Under the pieces are notes generated by a model, which did no database searches, had not been told where the DNA came from, and saw only the letters and a program-made list of their open reading frames with translations. The position numbers and the translations under genes were made by a program. Positions 1 to 8,406 of a stretch of DNA of 64,000 bases are shown one piece after another (positions within the stretch are counted from its first letter, which is position 1; each line of letters starts with the position of its first letter). The DNA is taken from contig NZ_JAPEMA010000001.1 of NCBI RefSeq assembly GCF_026343185.1, forward strand, positions 2,232,001 to 2,296,000. Reading direction: 5' to 3'. This DNA comes from Streptomyces sp. NBC_00091 (GTDB taxonomy: Bacteria > Actinomycetota > Actinomycetes > Streptomycetales > Streptomycetaceae).

Positions 1-363
1 ATCGAGGTGGTCGTCGGCCCCGAACTCCTCACCGGCTCCACCCGCCTGAAGGCCGGCACCGCGCAGAAGCTCGTACTGAACCTCGTCTCGACCGTCACGA
101 TGATCCGCCTCGGCAAGACGTACGGGAACCTCATGGTCGACGTACGCGCCTCCAACGAGAAGCTGCGCGCCCGCTCCCGCCGCATCGTCGCGCTGGCCAC
201 CGGCGCCGGCGACACGGAGATCGAGGCCGCGCTCACCGCCACCGGCGGCGAGGTGAAGGACGCCGTTCTCGTGATCCTCGGCGGCGTCGACGGCCCCGAG
301 GCCGCCCGCCTGCTCGCCGGCTCCCGGGGCCACCTCCGCGCGGCCCTCGAACAGACCCGGTAG
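1..363 (+). CDS. murQ: N-acetylmuramic acid 6-phosphate etherase (C-terminal part)
   Basis: MurQ cleaves the lactyl ether of MurNAc-6-phosphate to GlcNAc-6-phosphate and D-lactate in cell-wall sugar recycling in the cytoplasm. The reading frame is open from the first base of the window, so the N-terminal SIS part lies outside. The remaining ~120 residues carry the family-typical stretch [19 protein letters not shown], followed by [14 protein letters not shown] and a helical C-terminus. The gene ends 47 bp before a PTS EIIBC gene on the same strand, which fits a MurNAc uptake and recycling operon. The family call is firm; only the truncated length limits it. Confidence 0.93.
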   Translation: MEVVVGPELLTGSTRLKAGTAQKLVLNLVSTVTMIRLGKTYGNLMVDVRASNEKLRARSRRIVALATGAGDTEIEAALTATGGEVKDAVLVILGGVDGPEAARLLAGSRGHLRAALEQTR

Positions 364-410
364 CCCGAAGCCCTCAGACCGCCCGCATCCCCCCGACGCA
401 AGGCGACCAC

Positions 411-1931
411 ATGTCCGACCACACGTCCTCTGACAAGAACCGCGCCACAGCCGCCGCGATCCTCCCCCTGGTCGGCGGCCCGGACAACATCGGCTCCATC
501 GCGCACTGCATGACCCGCCTGCGGATCGGCCTGCACGACCGCTCCCTGGTGCGGGACGAGGCCCTGAAGGCGGTCCCGGGGGTCCTGGGGGTGGTCGAGG
601 ACGACACGTACCAGATCGTGCTGGGCCCGGGCGCCGTCGCCCGCGTCACGCCCGAGTTCGAGGCGCTGGTCGAGGAGGGCCGCGCGGCCGCGCGGACGGC
701 GGTCACCGCCGACGGCCTCGCCGCGCGGGGCGCCGCGCTGAAGGAGGCGCAGAAGACGCGGAACTCCACCCCCTTCAAGCTGTTCCTGCGCCGCATCGCG
801 AACATCTTCGTCCCGCTGATCCCCGCCCTCATCGGCTGCGGGGTCATCGCGGGCCTGAACGGCCTGCTCACCAACCTCGGCTGGCTCCCGGCCGTGGTCC
901 CCGCCCTCGCGGCGATCGCCTCCGGCTTCATGTCCCTGATCGCGGTCTTCGTCGGCTACAACACCGCCAAGGAGTTCGGCGGCACCCCGGTCCTCGGCGG
1001 GGCGGTCGCCGCGATCATCGTCTTCCCGGGGGTCTCCCGGATCGACGCCTTCGGCGAGCACCTCTCCCCCGGCCAGGGCGGGGTCCTCGGCGCGCTCGCC
1101 GCGGCCCTCCTCGCCGTCCAGGTGGAGAGGTGGTGCCGCAAGTGGGTCCCCGGGACCCTGGACGTGCTGGTCACCCCGACCCTCACGGTCCTCGTCGCCG
1201 GCCTGGTCACCCTCTTCGGCCTGATGTTCCTCGCCGGTGAGGTCTCCACCGCCATCGGCAGCTTCGCCAACGCGCTCCTGGCCACCGGCGGCGCCGTCGC
1301 CGGGCTGATCCTCGGCGGGCTCTTCCTGCCCCTGGTGATGCTCGGCCTGCACCAGGCCCTGATCCCCATCCACACCACCCTCATCGAGCAGTCCGGCTAC
1401 ACGGTCCTGCTGCCCATCCTCGCCATGGCGGGCGCGGGCCAGGTCGGCGCGGCCCTCGCCGTCTACTGCCGCCTCCCGCGCAACGGCTCGATCCGCACCA
1501 CCATCAAGTCCGCGCTCCCGGCCGGCTTCCTGGGCGTGGGCGAGCCCCTGATCTACGGCGTCTCCCTCCCCCTGGGCCGTCCCTTCATCACCGCCTGCGT
1601 CGGCGGGGCGGCCGGCGGGGCCTTCGTGGGCCTGTTCAACCAGCTGGGCGTGGCCTTCGGTTCCACCGCCATCGGCCCCTCGGGCTGGGCGCTGTTCCCG
1701 CTGCTGGACGGGAAGGCGGGCATGGGCCTGACCATCGGCATCTACGGGGGCGGCCTCGCGGTGGGCTACCTGACCGGCTTCGCCGCGACGTACTTCTTCG
1801 GCTTCACGAAGCTTCTCTGCACTTCACTCAATCGGGAGGAGGGCGACGAGGAGCTGACGGCGGAAAGCACCGCCGACACCCCGAGTACCGCCTCGCCTGC
1901 CACCGAGGAAGTAGCCGTACCTGTCCGCTGA
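411..1931 (+). CDS. PTS EIIBC sugar transporter (MurNAc/GlcNAc type)
   Basis: This is a phosphotransferase-system permease of 506 residues with the order EIIB then EIIC. The EIIB domain (about residues 14-95) has the phosphorylatable cysteine at residue 33 in HCMTRLRI. The EIIC domain begins near residue 120, has about ten hydrophobic segments and shows the sugar-site motif GVGEPLIYGV near residue 375. It has no fused EIIA domain, so it should depend on a separate EIIA such as Crr. The ATG at 411 follows murQ by 47 bp on the same strand. This pairing suggests N-acetylmuramic acid uptake (MurP-like), but substrate cannot be read from sequence; GlcNAc or a glucoside is possible. Confidence 0.85.
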   Translation: MSDHTSSDKNRATAAAILPLVGGPDNIGSIAHCMTRLRIGLHDRSLVRDEALKAVPGVLGVVEDDTYQIVLGPGAVARVTPEFEALVEEGRAAARTAVTADGLAARGAALKEAQKTRNSTPFKLFLRRIANIFVPLIPALIGCGVIAGLNGLLTNLGWLPAVVPALAAIASGFMSLIAVFVGYNTAKEFGGTPVLGGAVAAIIVFPGVSRIDAFGEHLSPGQGGVLGALAAALLAVQVERWCRKWVPGTLDVLVTPTLTVLVAGLVTLFGLMFLAGEVSTAIGSFANALLATGGAVAGLILGGLFLPLVMLGLHQALIPIHTTLIEQSGYTVLLPILAMAGAGQVGAALAVYCRLPRNGSIRTTIKSALPAGFLGVGEPLIYGVSLPLGRPFITACVGGAAGGAFVGLFNQLGVAFGSTAIGPSGWALFPLLDGKAGMGLTIGIYGGGLAVGYLTGFAATYFFGFTKLLCTSLNREEGDEELTAESTADTPSTASPATEEVAVPVR

Positions 1932-1988
1932 TGCCGAGCGGAGGCCGCCGGGCCGTCGTCCATGGCGATGACCTGGCGGCCGAACCTG

Positions 1989-2783
1989 TCAGAACGGCAG
2001 AACCAGGTCGTGCTGCTCCTCCGGTTCCGCTCTGCCGGCCGTGTCCGCCGGATCAGACCACTCACCGGGGATCGCCTGCAGTACCTCCAGCAGGTCGCCC
2101 TCTGTCCTGCCGACGACGACCAGATCCTGTCCCGAGTTTCCGGGCTCCAGACACAGCAACTTGCCCGCTGCGGAGAACCACCGGATCGGAGGTTCTCCAG
2201 GAGAGTGCCAGGCCGGGTACCCCGGCAGCCCGACCGGTTCGAATTGGTCTTCAACGCCGGAAAGGACCTCGGGTGTGGCCACGCAGTCTCGTCCGGTCGG
2301 GCCGTAGCGCCTACCCATCACCGTTTCGCTGAGGATCGTCTCCGCACAGGCGAGAGACAGGCTCGGCATGAACGGCTCCCACACCAGGTCGGGCAAGTAG
2401 TCCGAGAAGAAGACCACCGGCGGGTCGTCGGCCGATAGCTGGTCAAGGGAGACACACCATCCGGCGCAACCCTGATTCTCGCTTCGGAATACCAGCAGCT
2501 GTCCGGACGGATCGAGGAGCAGTTCGTCTGGAGGGAGCAAGGGGTTGTGCTGCGCAACGAGATCGCTGCGGCGGCCGAAGAGCGCGTAGGCCTCGTGAAG
2601 AGCCACGGGAACCCGGCGCCCCAGTCGCTCCTCTGCACGGCGCACTTCCGCCGGCACAAATCCGTCCCCCGGCGAGAGAGGAGTCGCCCAAGACGCCGCG
2701 AATTCCGCGGCGAACTCCCACACTTGGGCCCGCCCACCCGATGCTCCCGCAAGAGCCTGTGCCACATCAAACCTGTCGGCCAT
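1989..2783 (-). CDS. SMI1/KNR4-type protein in a recombinase operon
   Basis: This 264-residue soluble protein has the general look of SMI1/KNR4 (SUKH) proteins: an early segment of the type RRAEERLGRRVPVALHEAYA followed by alternating beta-strands and Trp/Gly-rich loops, including DLVWEPFMPS. No enzyme motif is visible. In bacteria the SUKH superfamily contains many immunity proteins to polymorphic toxins, but other roles exist. Its ATG lies only 9 bp after the stop of the large tyrosine recombinase on the same strand, so it is probably the third gene of that operon. Tn554-type elements normally carry a small tnpC in this place. No partner toxin is visible nearby. Confidence 0.62.
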   Translation of the reverse strand: MADRFDVAQALAGASGGRAQVWEFAAEFAASWATPLSPGDGFVPAEVRRAEERLGRRVPVALHEAYALFGRRSDLVAQHNPLLPPDELLLDPSGQLLVFRSENQGCAGWCVSLDQLSADDPPVVFFSDYLPDLVWEPFMPSLSLACAETILSETVMGRRYGPTGRDCVATPEVLSGVEDQFEPVGLPGYPAWHSPGEPPIRWFSAAGKLLCLEPGNSGQDLVVVGRTEGDLLEVLQAIPGEWSDPADTAGRAEPEEQHDLVLPF

Positions 2784-2792
2784 CCGGCGACC

Positions 2793-5294
2793 CTATGCCT
2801 CGGCCTCAGGACGCTCACGACGGGGGCGAGGAAGGCCCAACTCCACCACCGGACGGTGAGTGAGTCGAGCAGCCTCAGCCTGTTTCGTCCGGAGGAAGGT
2901 CAGAGTCAGATCGATGCCGTCGATCTCGCCGAGCCACTGCTCCTCCTCGGCCTTCTTGCGGCGGAGGAGAAGGTCCTTCTCCAGCTCCGCGAGCCTAGGC
3001 AGCATCTTGGGGTTGATCTGGAGCATGGGGCAGCGGATGCAGGCATGCTCGTGCTGGCATGGCGTCCCGTAGGGCCGCGCGCAGTTGCCCAGCTCCACCT
3101 TGCGCTTGTCGAAGTGCTCCTCGAACTCGTTCCATTCCTGTGGGCTGACCTCGCCGTATTCCACCTCGGGCCTCAGAGACCGCCGGTGGTTGAGGAAGGC
3201 CTGGTAGTGGCCGACCACATCCTCGGCGAATACTGCGACGTATCCCTGCGTCGTCTGCAGATTCAGGTGACCAAGCAGGGCAGCTCCGATGTGGATCGGC
3301 AGACCACCGTTGACAACCTCGGTGGCGAACAGCCGACGGAAGTCATGCGGGGTGAACGTCAGATCCTCAAATCCGGGGTTGGTCTCGGCCAGCTCTTTGC
3401 AGCTGCGGCCAAGCATGGCCAGCACCGTTGCGCCAGACATGACACCGATCGCAGTCCCGAGGTTCCGCTGCATGAGGAAAGGCATCCGTTCCGACCACGT
3501 CCGTTCATGCGGGTCGTACCGGGTCACCAGGGGAACGGTCCTGCCGTTGCGCGTATGACGGCGAAGGATCTGCGCGACAGCGTGGAACAACTCGGCCGAC
3601 ATCGGAATCACTCGCTCGCGCTCGCTCTTCGACGGCGCGACCACCAACAGGGCGATGACCTCGCCGTTAGGCCGTTGGTACTGGCGGATGCTCAGGTGCG
3701 TGAGTTCGCAGAGTTCCTCGACCCGGACACCACTGTGCCGTAGTACCTCGACCGCTGCCCACTCCCAGAAAGCGGATTCCTCGGCAACGGTCACGTTGAT
3801 CCGCTCGCCCGATCCTTCGTCCGTGATCCGCACCGCCGGCTCCGCCTCCGCCACAGCCATACGCCGGTCGTACTGGGAGTCCCGCCGCCGGTAACGGCGT
3901 CCTTGATGGACGAACTCCTCACCGAGCGCGATCGGACGAGCGGCATCCAACAGACTGGCGTAGAACTCGTGGCGTGCTTCGACGTGGGCCACCAGTGCGG
4001 GCAGGAGCGGCTGCCGGACACGGACCCGGTCCGCCATTCGCCGGTTGATGTCCCGCCTGCGCTTCCCGAACCCCTTCACATCCTGTGGACGGATGGGACA
4101 CGGAACGACCCACTGCGCCCACCGCTCCGGCTCTTCGACGGCCCAGCTATGGAGGTCGACGTAGAGGCCGCGAACGGCAAGGAGGATGGATTCCGGGTCC
4201 AGGCGCTTCCGGAGCTCCTGGCCGCCACCAGTGGTGCACGTCTGGAGCTCGGCTCGCCACTGGTCGTAGAGGTCTTGGCCGAGGGCCAGGTCAGGGTGTC
4301 CTGGGCTGAGCTCCTCAATCTTGGCCCAGAAGTGCTTGGCCAGGTTCCGGGTAAGGCCCTCGATAGTGATGTAGTCCGTCTCCGCCCGCCTGCGGCTCAG
4401 GTAGTCGATCAACAGCTGTCGGACGGAGAGGTTTTCGATCGCGTAGCGGTCCACCAGTTCCTCGATCGTCCGCTGACCGCGGTACACGAACGTCCTGAGC
4501 GTCGGTGGCGTCTCAGCCGGGAAGTGCCCCATTGCGTGGAGCATCTGCCAGGCACCGAGGGCAGCGAAACAGTTGCGGTTCTTGTTGGCCCCGTGGGTCA
4601 GCCCGAGACGCTTCGACTCCAGTGAGTAGTGCAGCAGCGCCGCAGGCGTCAGATGTTCGAGTGCGATGCCCTGAGTCGTCAGCGCGCAGGTGAGATCGAA
4701 CTTCGCACGTGACTTGTGGACGTGTCCCATCGTGGGGTGTCCGTCAACGACCTCGAAGAACCGGTTCAGGAGTGGGTCGTTCTGGATCTCCCGGAAGGGC
4801 TCGGCGTACCGCGTGAACTTGTTGGCGCGGAAGCCGGACACAGACGGCTGGATCACCCGAAGGCAGAAGGCCATCTTGGCGGCTGTGATCAGGTCGAAGC
4901 CGTCGTACTGAAAGCCCTCACGCGCGAGGATGTTGACCGAGGGTGCGTTCTCGCCGTCGAAGCCGCTCACCTCCCACCGCTGCTGCCAGGTCTCCCCTGG
5001 CAGCGTCTCCAAGTGGGCAAGCAGCAGGGTCATACCCCGGCGCCGCTTGTTCGCGTGGGAACGGTCCGAACGACCCTTAAGCGCACCTGTGGCGATCTCC
5101 CGAACCTCCTCCAACGTCGCCCGGGAGATATCCCCGAACGGTGCCGGTGAGACCTCTGGCCGCGGTGCCGGTGCGGCCTTCACTGACGCCGTGGAGAACC
5201 GGCTCCTCGGCGCCTCTGACTGTGCCCTCTCTCGCTCTGAGGCGATTCGGCGGCTTCGCGCCGTGTAGGTGTCGGAAGTGTGGCGGTTAGGCAC
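2793..5294 (-). CDS. Large tyrosine recombinase (Tn554 TnpB-like)
   Basis: This is a site-specific tyrosine recombinase of about 833 residues. Catalytic residues are visible as Arg in HSGVRVEELCEL (about residue 525), the box HDFRRLFATE (about 649) and LLGHLNLQTTQGYV with the nucleophilic Tyr (about 684). After the catalytic domain comes a Cys/His cluster, GTPCQHEHACIRCPM (about 745), then a charged helix, as in TnpB of Tn554. The start is taken as the GTG at 5294, which overlaps the stop of the upstream recombinase by 8 nt, implying translational coupling. The frame is open further upstream but that part reads as shadow. It probably acts with the upstream recombinase to move an element. Confidence 0.85.
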   Translation of the reverse strand: MPNRHTSDTYTARSRRIASERERAQSEAPRSRFSTASVKAAPAPRPEVSPAPFGDISRATLEEVREIATGALKGRSDRSHANKRRRGMTLLLAHLETLPGETWQQRWEVSGFDGENAPSVNILAREGFQYDGFDLITAAKMAFCLRVIQPSVSGFRANKFTRYAEPFREIQNDPLLNRFFEVVDGHPTMGHVHKSRAKFDLTCALTTQGIALEHLTPAALLHYSLESKRLGLTHGANKNRNCFAALGAWQMLHAMGHFPAETPPTLRTFVYRGQRTIEELVDRYAIENLSVRQLLIDYLSRRRAETDYITIEGLTRNLAKHFWAKIEELSPGHPDLALGQDLYDQWRAELQTCTTGGGQELRKRLDPESILLAVRGLYVDLHSWAVEEPERWAQWVVPCPIRPQDVKGFGKRRRDINRRMADRVRVRQPLLPALVAHVEARHEFYASLLDAARPIALGEEFVHQGRRYRRRDSQYDRRMAVAEAEPAVRITDEGSGERINVTVAEESAFWEWAAVEVLRHSGVRVEELCELTHLSIRQYQRPNGEVIALLVVAPSKSERERVIPMSAELFHAVAQILRRHTRNGRTVPLVTRYDPHERTWSERMPFLMQRNLGTAIGVMSGATVLAMLGRSCKELAETNPGFEDLTFTPHDFRRLFATEVVNGGLPIHIGAALLGHLNLQTTQGYVAVFAEDVVGHYQAFLNHRRSLRPEVEYGEVSPQEWNEFEEHFDKRKVELGNCARPYGTPCQHEHACIRCPMLQINPKMLPRLAELEKDLLLRRKKAEEEQWLGEIDGIDLTLTFLRTKQAEAARLTHRPVVELGLPRPRRERPEAEA

Positions 5295-6489
5295 CGAACA
5301 CCGCCTTGAAGTCGTCCGCGTCGTAGCCGGGCGCAATAGTGCGCACGGCCTTCGGCCGGTTGTAGTGCTCCTGGAGGGCATCGAAGAGGTCCTCGACGCG
5401 GGCGTTGAGGTAGCGGCCCGTGGTTGCCAGGTCGGAGTGCCGGAGGATCGCCCGGACTTCGGTCAGGGTGAGGTTCGGGTCGTTCGCCATACGACTGGCT
5501 GCCGTGTGGCGGAGATCGTGCAGCGTCCAGTTCGTGCCGATCTTGGCGTTGGCCCGCTGGATGACCCGGCGCATCGCCCAGTAACTCAGCGGCTTGTCGG
5601 GGCCGCGCCGCGTCCGCAGTACCGGCTCGTGGGCGGCGGGCAGTCCGATGGAGTCGAGGTAGGCCGCGAGCACGATCAGGGCCTGTGGGCTGGCCGGTAC
5701 GGGGTCCCGTTCCCTCGTCCCTTTGGAGATCACGTGGAAGACCTGCCCTGACCAGTCGATATCGGCCGGGGTGACCCCCAGCAACTCCTCGGCCCTGGCG
5801 CCGCTGGAGACGTAGAGCAGGACAGCGGCCCGGTCCCGGTCATGGGTCATCGCTGCGAAGAACTCGTCCCACAGAACGTCGGGAATCGCCCTTGGGTCGC
5901 CCTTCGACACTCGCTGCCGCAGCCGGGCCCGCCGGAACGGCTGCGCCGGCTCGGTGGGGCTTCGGTGTGCCAGCGCCCTTCGTTGTGCGACGGAATCCGG
6001 AACAGGGTTGGTCAGCGGTCCACGTCCGTAGTGGCGGTGGAAGGCGTAGAAGCTGCTGACCACGGTCAAAGCGTGGTTGATCGTGCTCGGCGCATAGCCG
6101 GCCTGGAGGTACCGCTTGCCCGTGCGCGGGTTCGCCGACCCTGGCGGGGGCGATGCCGGGTTGCTGCGCCGGCGCTGCGGATTGGGCGCCGTACGAAGCC
6201 ACCCCACGAGTGCGGCGGCCTCTGCCTCTGACGCCTTGTCCCATGGCAGGTCGAGAAACCACAGCAGCCGGAACCAACGCAGAAGGTCATGTGCGTAGCT
6301 ACGGCCGGTCAGCGGGCTGTTGTCGCTGAGCGCGAGATCACGAAGGTACGAAAGGACGGGCTCGACTACCTCCCCAGACGCGTTGAGGACGGCGTAGGGC
6401 GGATGCTGGGTCTCCAGCTTGGCCACCAAACCGAGACGAGGTACATCGGCCCGACCCTCGATCAGGTCGTGGTGCAGGTTGGGTTCCAC
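5287..6489 (-). CDS. Tyrosine recombinase (Tn554 TnpA-like)
   Basis: This is a 400-residue tyrosine recombinase. The N-terminal SAM-like core-binding domain covers roughly residues 45-160. The catalytic domain shows GARAEELLG (Arg, about 231), HDLRHTAAS (about 326) and ILRHSDLATTGRY with the Tyr nucleophile (about 359). The GTG start at 6489 is chosen because AAGGAG precedes it at good spacing and the sequence upstream is low-complexity shadow. It is the first gene of a two-recombinase operon, overlapping the next gene by 8 nt. The order short-then-long recombinase matches TnpA-TnpB of Tn554-like elements. Left and right ends were not identified. Confidence 0.88.
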   Translation of the reverse strand: MEPNLHHDLIEGRADVPRLGLVAKLETQHPPYAVLNASGEVVEPVLSYLRDLALSDNSPLTGRSYAHDLLRWFRLLWFLDLPWDKASEAEAAALVGWLRTAPNPQRRRSNPASPPPGSANPRTGKRYLQAGYAPSTINHALTVVSSFYAFHRHYGRGPLTNPVPDSVAQRRALAHRSPTEPAQPFRRARLRQRVSKGDPRAIPDVLWDEFFAAMTHDRDRAAVLLYVSSGARAEELLGVTPADIDWSGQVFHVISKGTRERDPVPASPQALIVLAAYLDSIGLPAAHEPVLRTRRGPDKPLSYWAMRRVIQRANAKIGTNWTLHDLRHTAASRMANDPNLTLTEVRAILRHSDLATTGRYLNARVEDLFDALQEHYNRPKAVRTIAPGYDADDFKAVFGA

Positions 6490-6500
6490 TCGGGCTCTCC

Positions 6501-6641
6501 TTGAGCGGGGGAAACGTCGCCCTGCCCAACGAGCCAGAGAAGGTGCAGTTAACACACCAGATGCTGGCCGACCTCGACACCGGCCCCGAACCGGCGACGC
6601 CCCCGGCCCCCGACACGACGAAGGAACCGGCCCTGGCGTGA
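6501..6641 (+). pseudogene. Possible 3' remnant of an interrupted gene
   Basis: The interval between the recombinase start and the antitoxin-PIN gene (6490-6793) contains a short open frame ending in TGA at 6639-6641. Its last ~45 residues (for example NEPEKVQLTHQMLADLD, then a Pro/Thr/Ala-rich tail) have the composition of a real protein C-terminus. No start codon with a ribosome binding site is visible; the only in-frame candidates are a TTG at 6501 and later internal codons. It may be the downstream fragment of a gene cut by the recombinase-bearing insert. The other fragment was not found. It could also be chance coding. Confidence 0.3.
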
Positions 6642-6793
6642 CCCCGGCCCGGCCCGGCCCCGCCCGGCCGAACACCCGGCCGCCCTCTCATCCCATTGCG
6701 CGAACCGTGCGCGATCACCAGACGGGGATGGGCATATGCCAGGAGCCTATGTCCGTGTACTTCTCCTCCCCGCGCGCCGAGTACGGCGGCGAC

Positions 6794-7396
6794 ATGAGCG
6801 ACCCCGCCCAGGCGTACTCCATCTCGATGCCCAGAGCCGTGGCCGAGGCCGCTCTCGCCCGCAGTGGCCCTTCGGGCCTGTCCGCCTACGTCACCACCGT
6901 CGTGGCCCGCCAGATCGAGCGGGACAACCTCGCCGAGCTCGTCGCCGCGGCCGAGGCCGAGATCGGCCCGATCACGGCCGAGGAGATCAGGGGAAGGGCC
7001 GACCTCCTCGGCACCCTCGTCCTCGACAGCGAGGGCCTCGCCAAGTACCTCTCACGAGACCGTGAAACCGTCGCCTGGCTGGCGGCGGCCCGCGCCCGGG
7101 ACGTGCGCGTCATCACCAGCACGGCCACCCTCGTCGCGACGGTTCACCCACAGACCAACGTGCCCGCCCTCGGGTGGGCGCTGTCCCGCGTGGTGGTCGA
7201 ACCCGTCACGGGGCAGATCGCCCACCGGGCCGGAGAGCTGCTCCGGGACGCCGGCCTGCACGGCCACAAGTACGCCATCGGTGCCATCCTCGCCGCCACC
7301 GCGCTCGCCGCGCCCGGGCCCGTCACCGTCCTCACCTCGGACCCCGAGGACCTCACCGCCCTCTGCGGCAAGCGGCTCGTCGCCGTCAAGGTCTGA
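6794..7396 (+). CDS. Antitoxin-PIN toxin fusion protein, probably inactive nuclease
   Basis: Residues 1-65 look like the small antitoxin usually paired with actinobacterial PIN toxins (AYSISMPRAVAEAALARSG, then a long helix ending ITAEEIRGR). From about residue 72 the chain continues directly into a PIN domain (GTLVLDSEGLAKYL through TSDPEDLTALCG). Normally these are two overlapping genes; here one 200-residue frame encodes both with no stop between. Recalled homologues have an acidic residue in TLVEvvHP and in kyAIDAm; here these positions read LVATVHP and AIGAIL, so two metal-binding acids appear lost. The ATG at 6794 gives the usual family start; an ATG at 6749 with AGGAG 3 nt away is an alternative. 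Confidence 0.75.
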   Translation: MSDPAQAYSISMPRAVAEAALARSGPSGLSAYVTTVVARQIERDNLAELVAAAEAEIGPITAEEIRGRADLLGTLVLDSEGLAKYLSRDRETVAWLAAARARDVRVITSTATLVATVHPQTNVPALGWALSRVVVEPVTGQIAHRAGELLRDAGLHGHKYAIGAILAATALAAPGPVTVLTSDPEDLTALCGKRLVAVKV

Positions 7397-7413
7397 CCCG
7401 GCTGCCGGCGGCC

Positions 7414-8076
7414 TCACGCCCCGGCAGCCCTCCGCAGGAAGCGGGCCAGGTCGTCCACGGAGTAGCCCAGCTCCGGGCCCCGCTCGGCCGCCATCAGCAG
7501 CAGCTGGCCCACGATCTCCGCGCCCCAGCCGTCCGTACCGTCCGGCGACCAGCCCCACAGCTTCTCGATGCCGAGGTCGCCCATCAGCAGCCCGTACCCC
7601 TCCCGGACCTCCGCGCAGGCGTCGGCCACCGCGTCCAGCAGCCGCGCGGCCGGCCGCTCGCAGCGCAGCCCGAAGTACCCGCCGACCTCCTCGGGCACGC
7701 ACCCGCGCGGCGGCTCCGCCTTGAGCCGGTCGTAGCGCGCGTCCTCGTACGGGGGACACTCCCCCACCGGGCAGTGGATCAGCGTGAACCGCTGCCACCC
7801 CGGCGGCGGAGGCGGCTGCGGACGCCACCCCATCACCCCGAAGGCCTCCTGCACCCCCGCCGTCGCCTCGTCCGCCGTGTCGGCGGTACGCGTCTCCCGC
7901 CGCACCCCGTCGTCCCCGACGGCCGTCCACGCCCCGCCGATGCCGTCCGGCCGGGCCCGTACGGCGAGCCCCAGGCCCCCGCGCCGCCAGCCGCCGCCGG
8001 CCAGGGCGGTGTCGAGCCCGCGCAGCTTCCACCCCAGCTCGAACGCGAACTGCGCCGCGTCCACCGACTCGTTCAC
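7414..8076 (-). CDS. Hypothetical protein, 220 aa
   Basis: I do not recognise a named family. The protein begins VNESVDAAQFAFELGWKLRG and is predicted soluble, with a Pro-rich turn (QPQPPPPP type) near the middle, four cysteines and an acidic C-terminal half ending in a helix. The GTG start at 8076 overlaps the stop of the small upstream gene in a GTGA arrangement, so the two are co-translated. It sits convergent to the antitoxin-PIN fusion, 17 bp away. The codon pattern is typical of the rest of the window. No function is proposed. Confidence 0.7.
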   Translation of the reverse strand: MNESVDAAQFAFELGWKLRGLDTALAGGGWRRGGLGLAVRARPDGIGGAWTAVGDDGVRRETRTADTADEATAGVQEAFGVMGWRPQPPPPPGWQRFTLIHCPVGECPPYEDARYDRLKAEPPRGCVPEEVGGYFGLRCERPAARLLDAVADACAEVREGYGLLMGDLGIEKLWGWSPDGTDGWGAEIVGQLLLMAAERGPELGYSVDDLARFLRRAAGA

Positions 8077-8291
8077 TCGCCCGCCCGGTGGTGCAGCAGG
8101 GCGGCCAGCCGGAGCGCGGTGTCGATGTTGCAGCGCCCGAGGTCGACCAGCGGCAGCCCGTACGTCCCGGCCGCCGAGACCCGTTCCACGTCCAGCGAGG
8201 GGAACACCACTCCCACCCCGTGGAGGGCATCCTTCAACTGCCGCACGGCCTCCTCGGCCGCCCCCAACCGCTCCTGCGGGGTGAGCACCAT
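8073..8291 (-). CDS. Small hypothetical protein, 72 aa
   Basis: This small protein of about 72 residues starts at the ATG at 8291, preceded by GGAAGGG nine bases upstream. A GTG at 8309 in the same frame is an alternative start. It is mostly helical (AAEEAVRQLKDALHGVG), then has a short stretch PSLDVERVSAAGTYGLPL and a C-terminal helix. Its TGA overlaps the GTG of the downstream 220-residue gene by 4 nt, so the pair is one operon. No family is recognised. Its small size and helical character would suit a binding partner of the downstream protein, but this is inference. Confidence 0.6.
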   Translation of the reverse strand: MVLTPQERLGAAEEAVRQLKDALHGVGVVFPSLDVERVSAAGTYGLPLVDLGRCNIDTALRLAALLHHRAGE

Positions 8292-8406
8292 GACATGTGA
8301 CCCTTCCACTCTGAGTATTCAACTTCTCCACACAGAGTGGCGACGCAAGGGCTGGCCTTTCAAGCAGGCAGATGCAGCAACAAGTGCAGTTGCAACAGGA
8401 GTTGCC

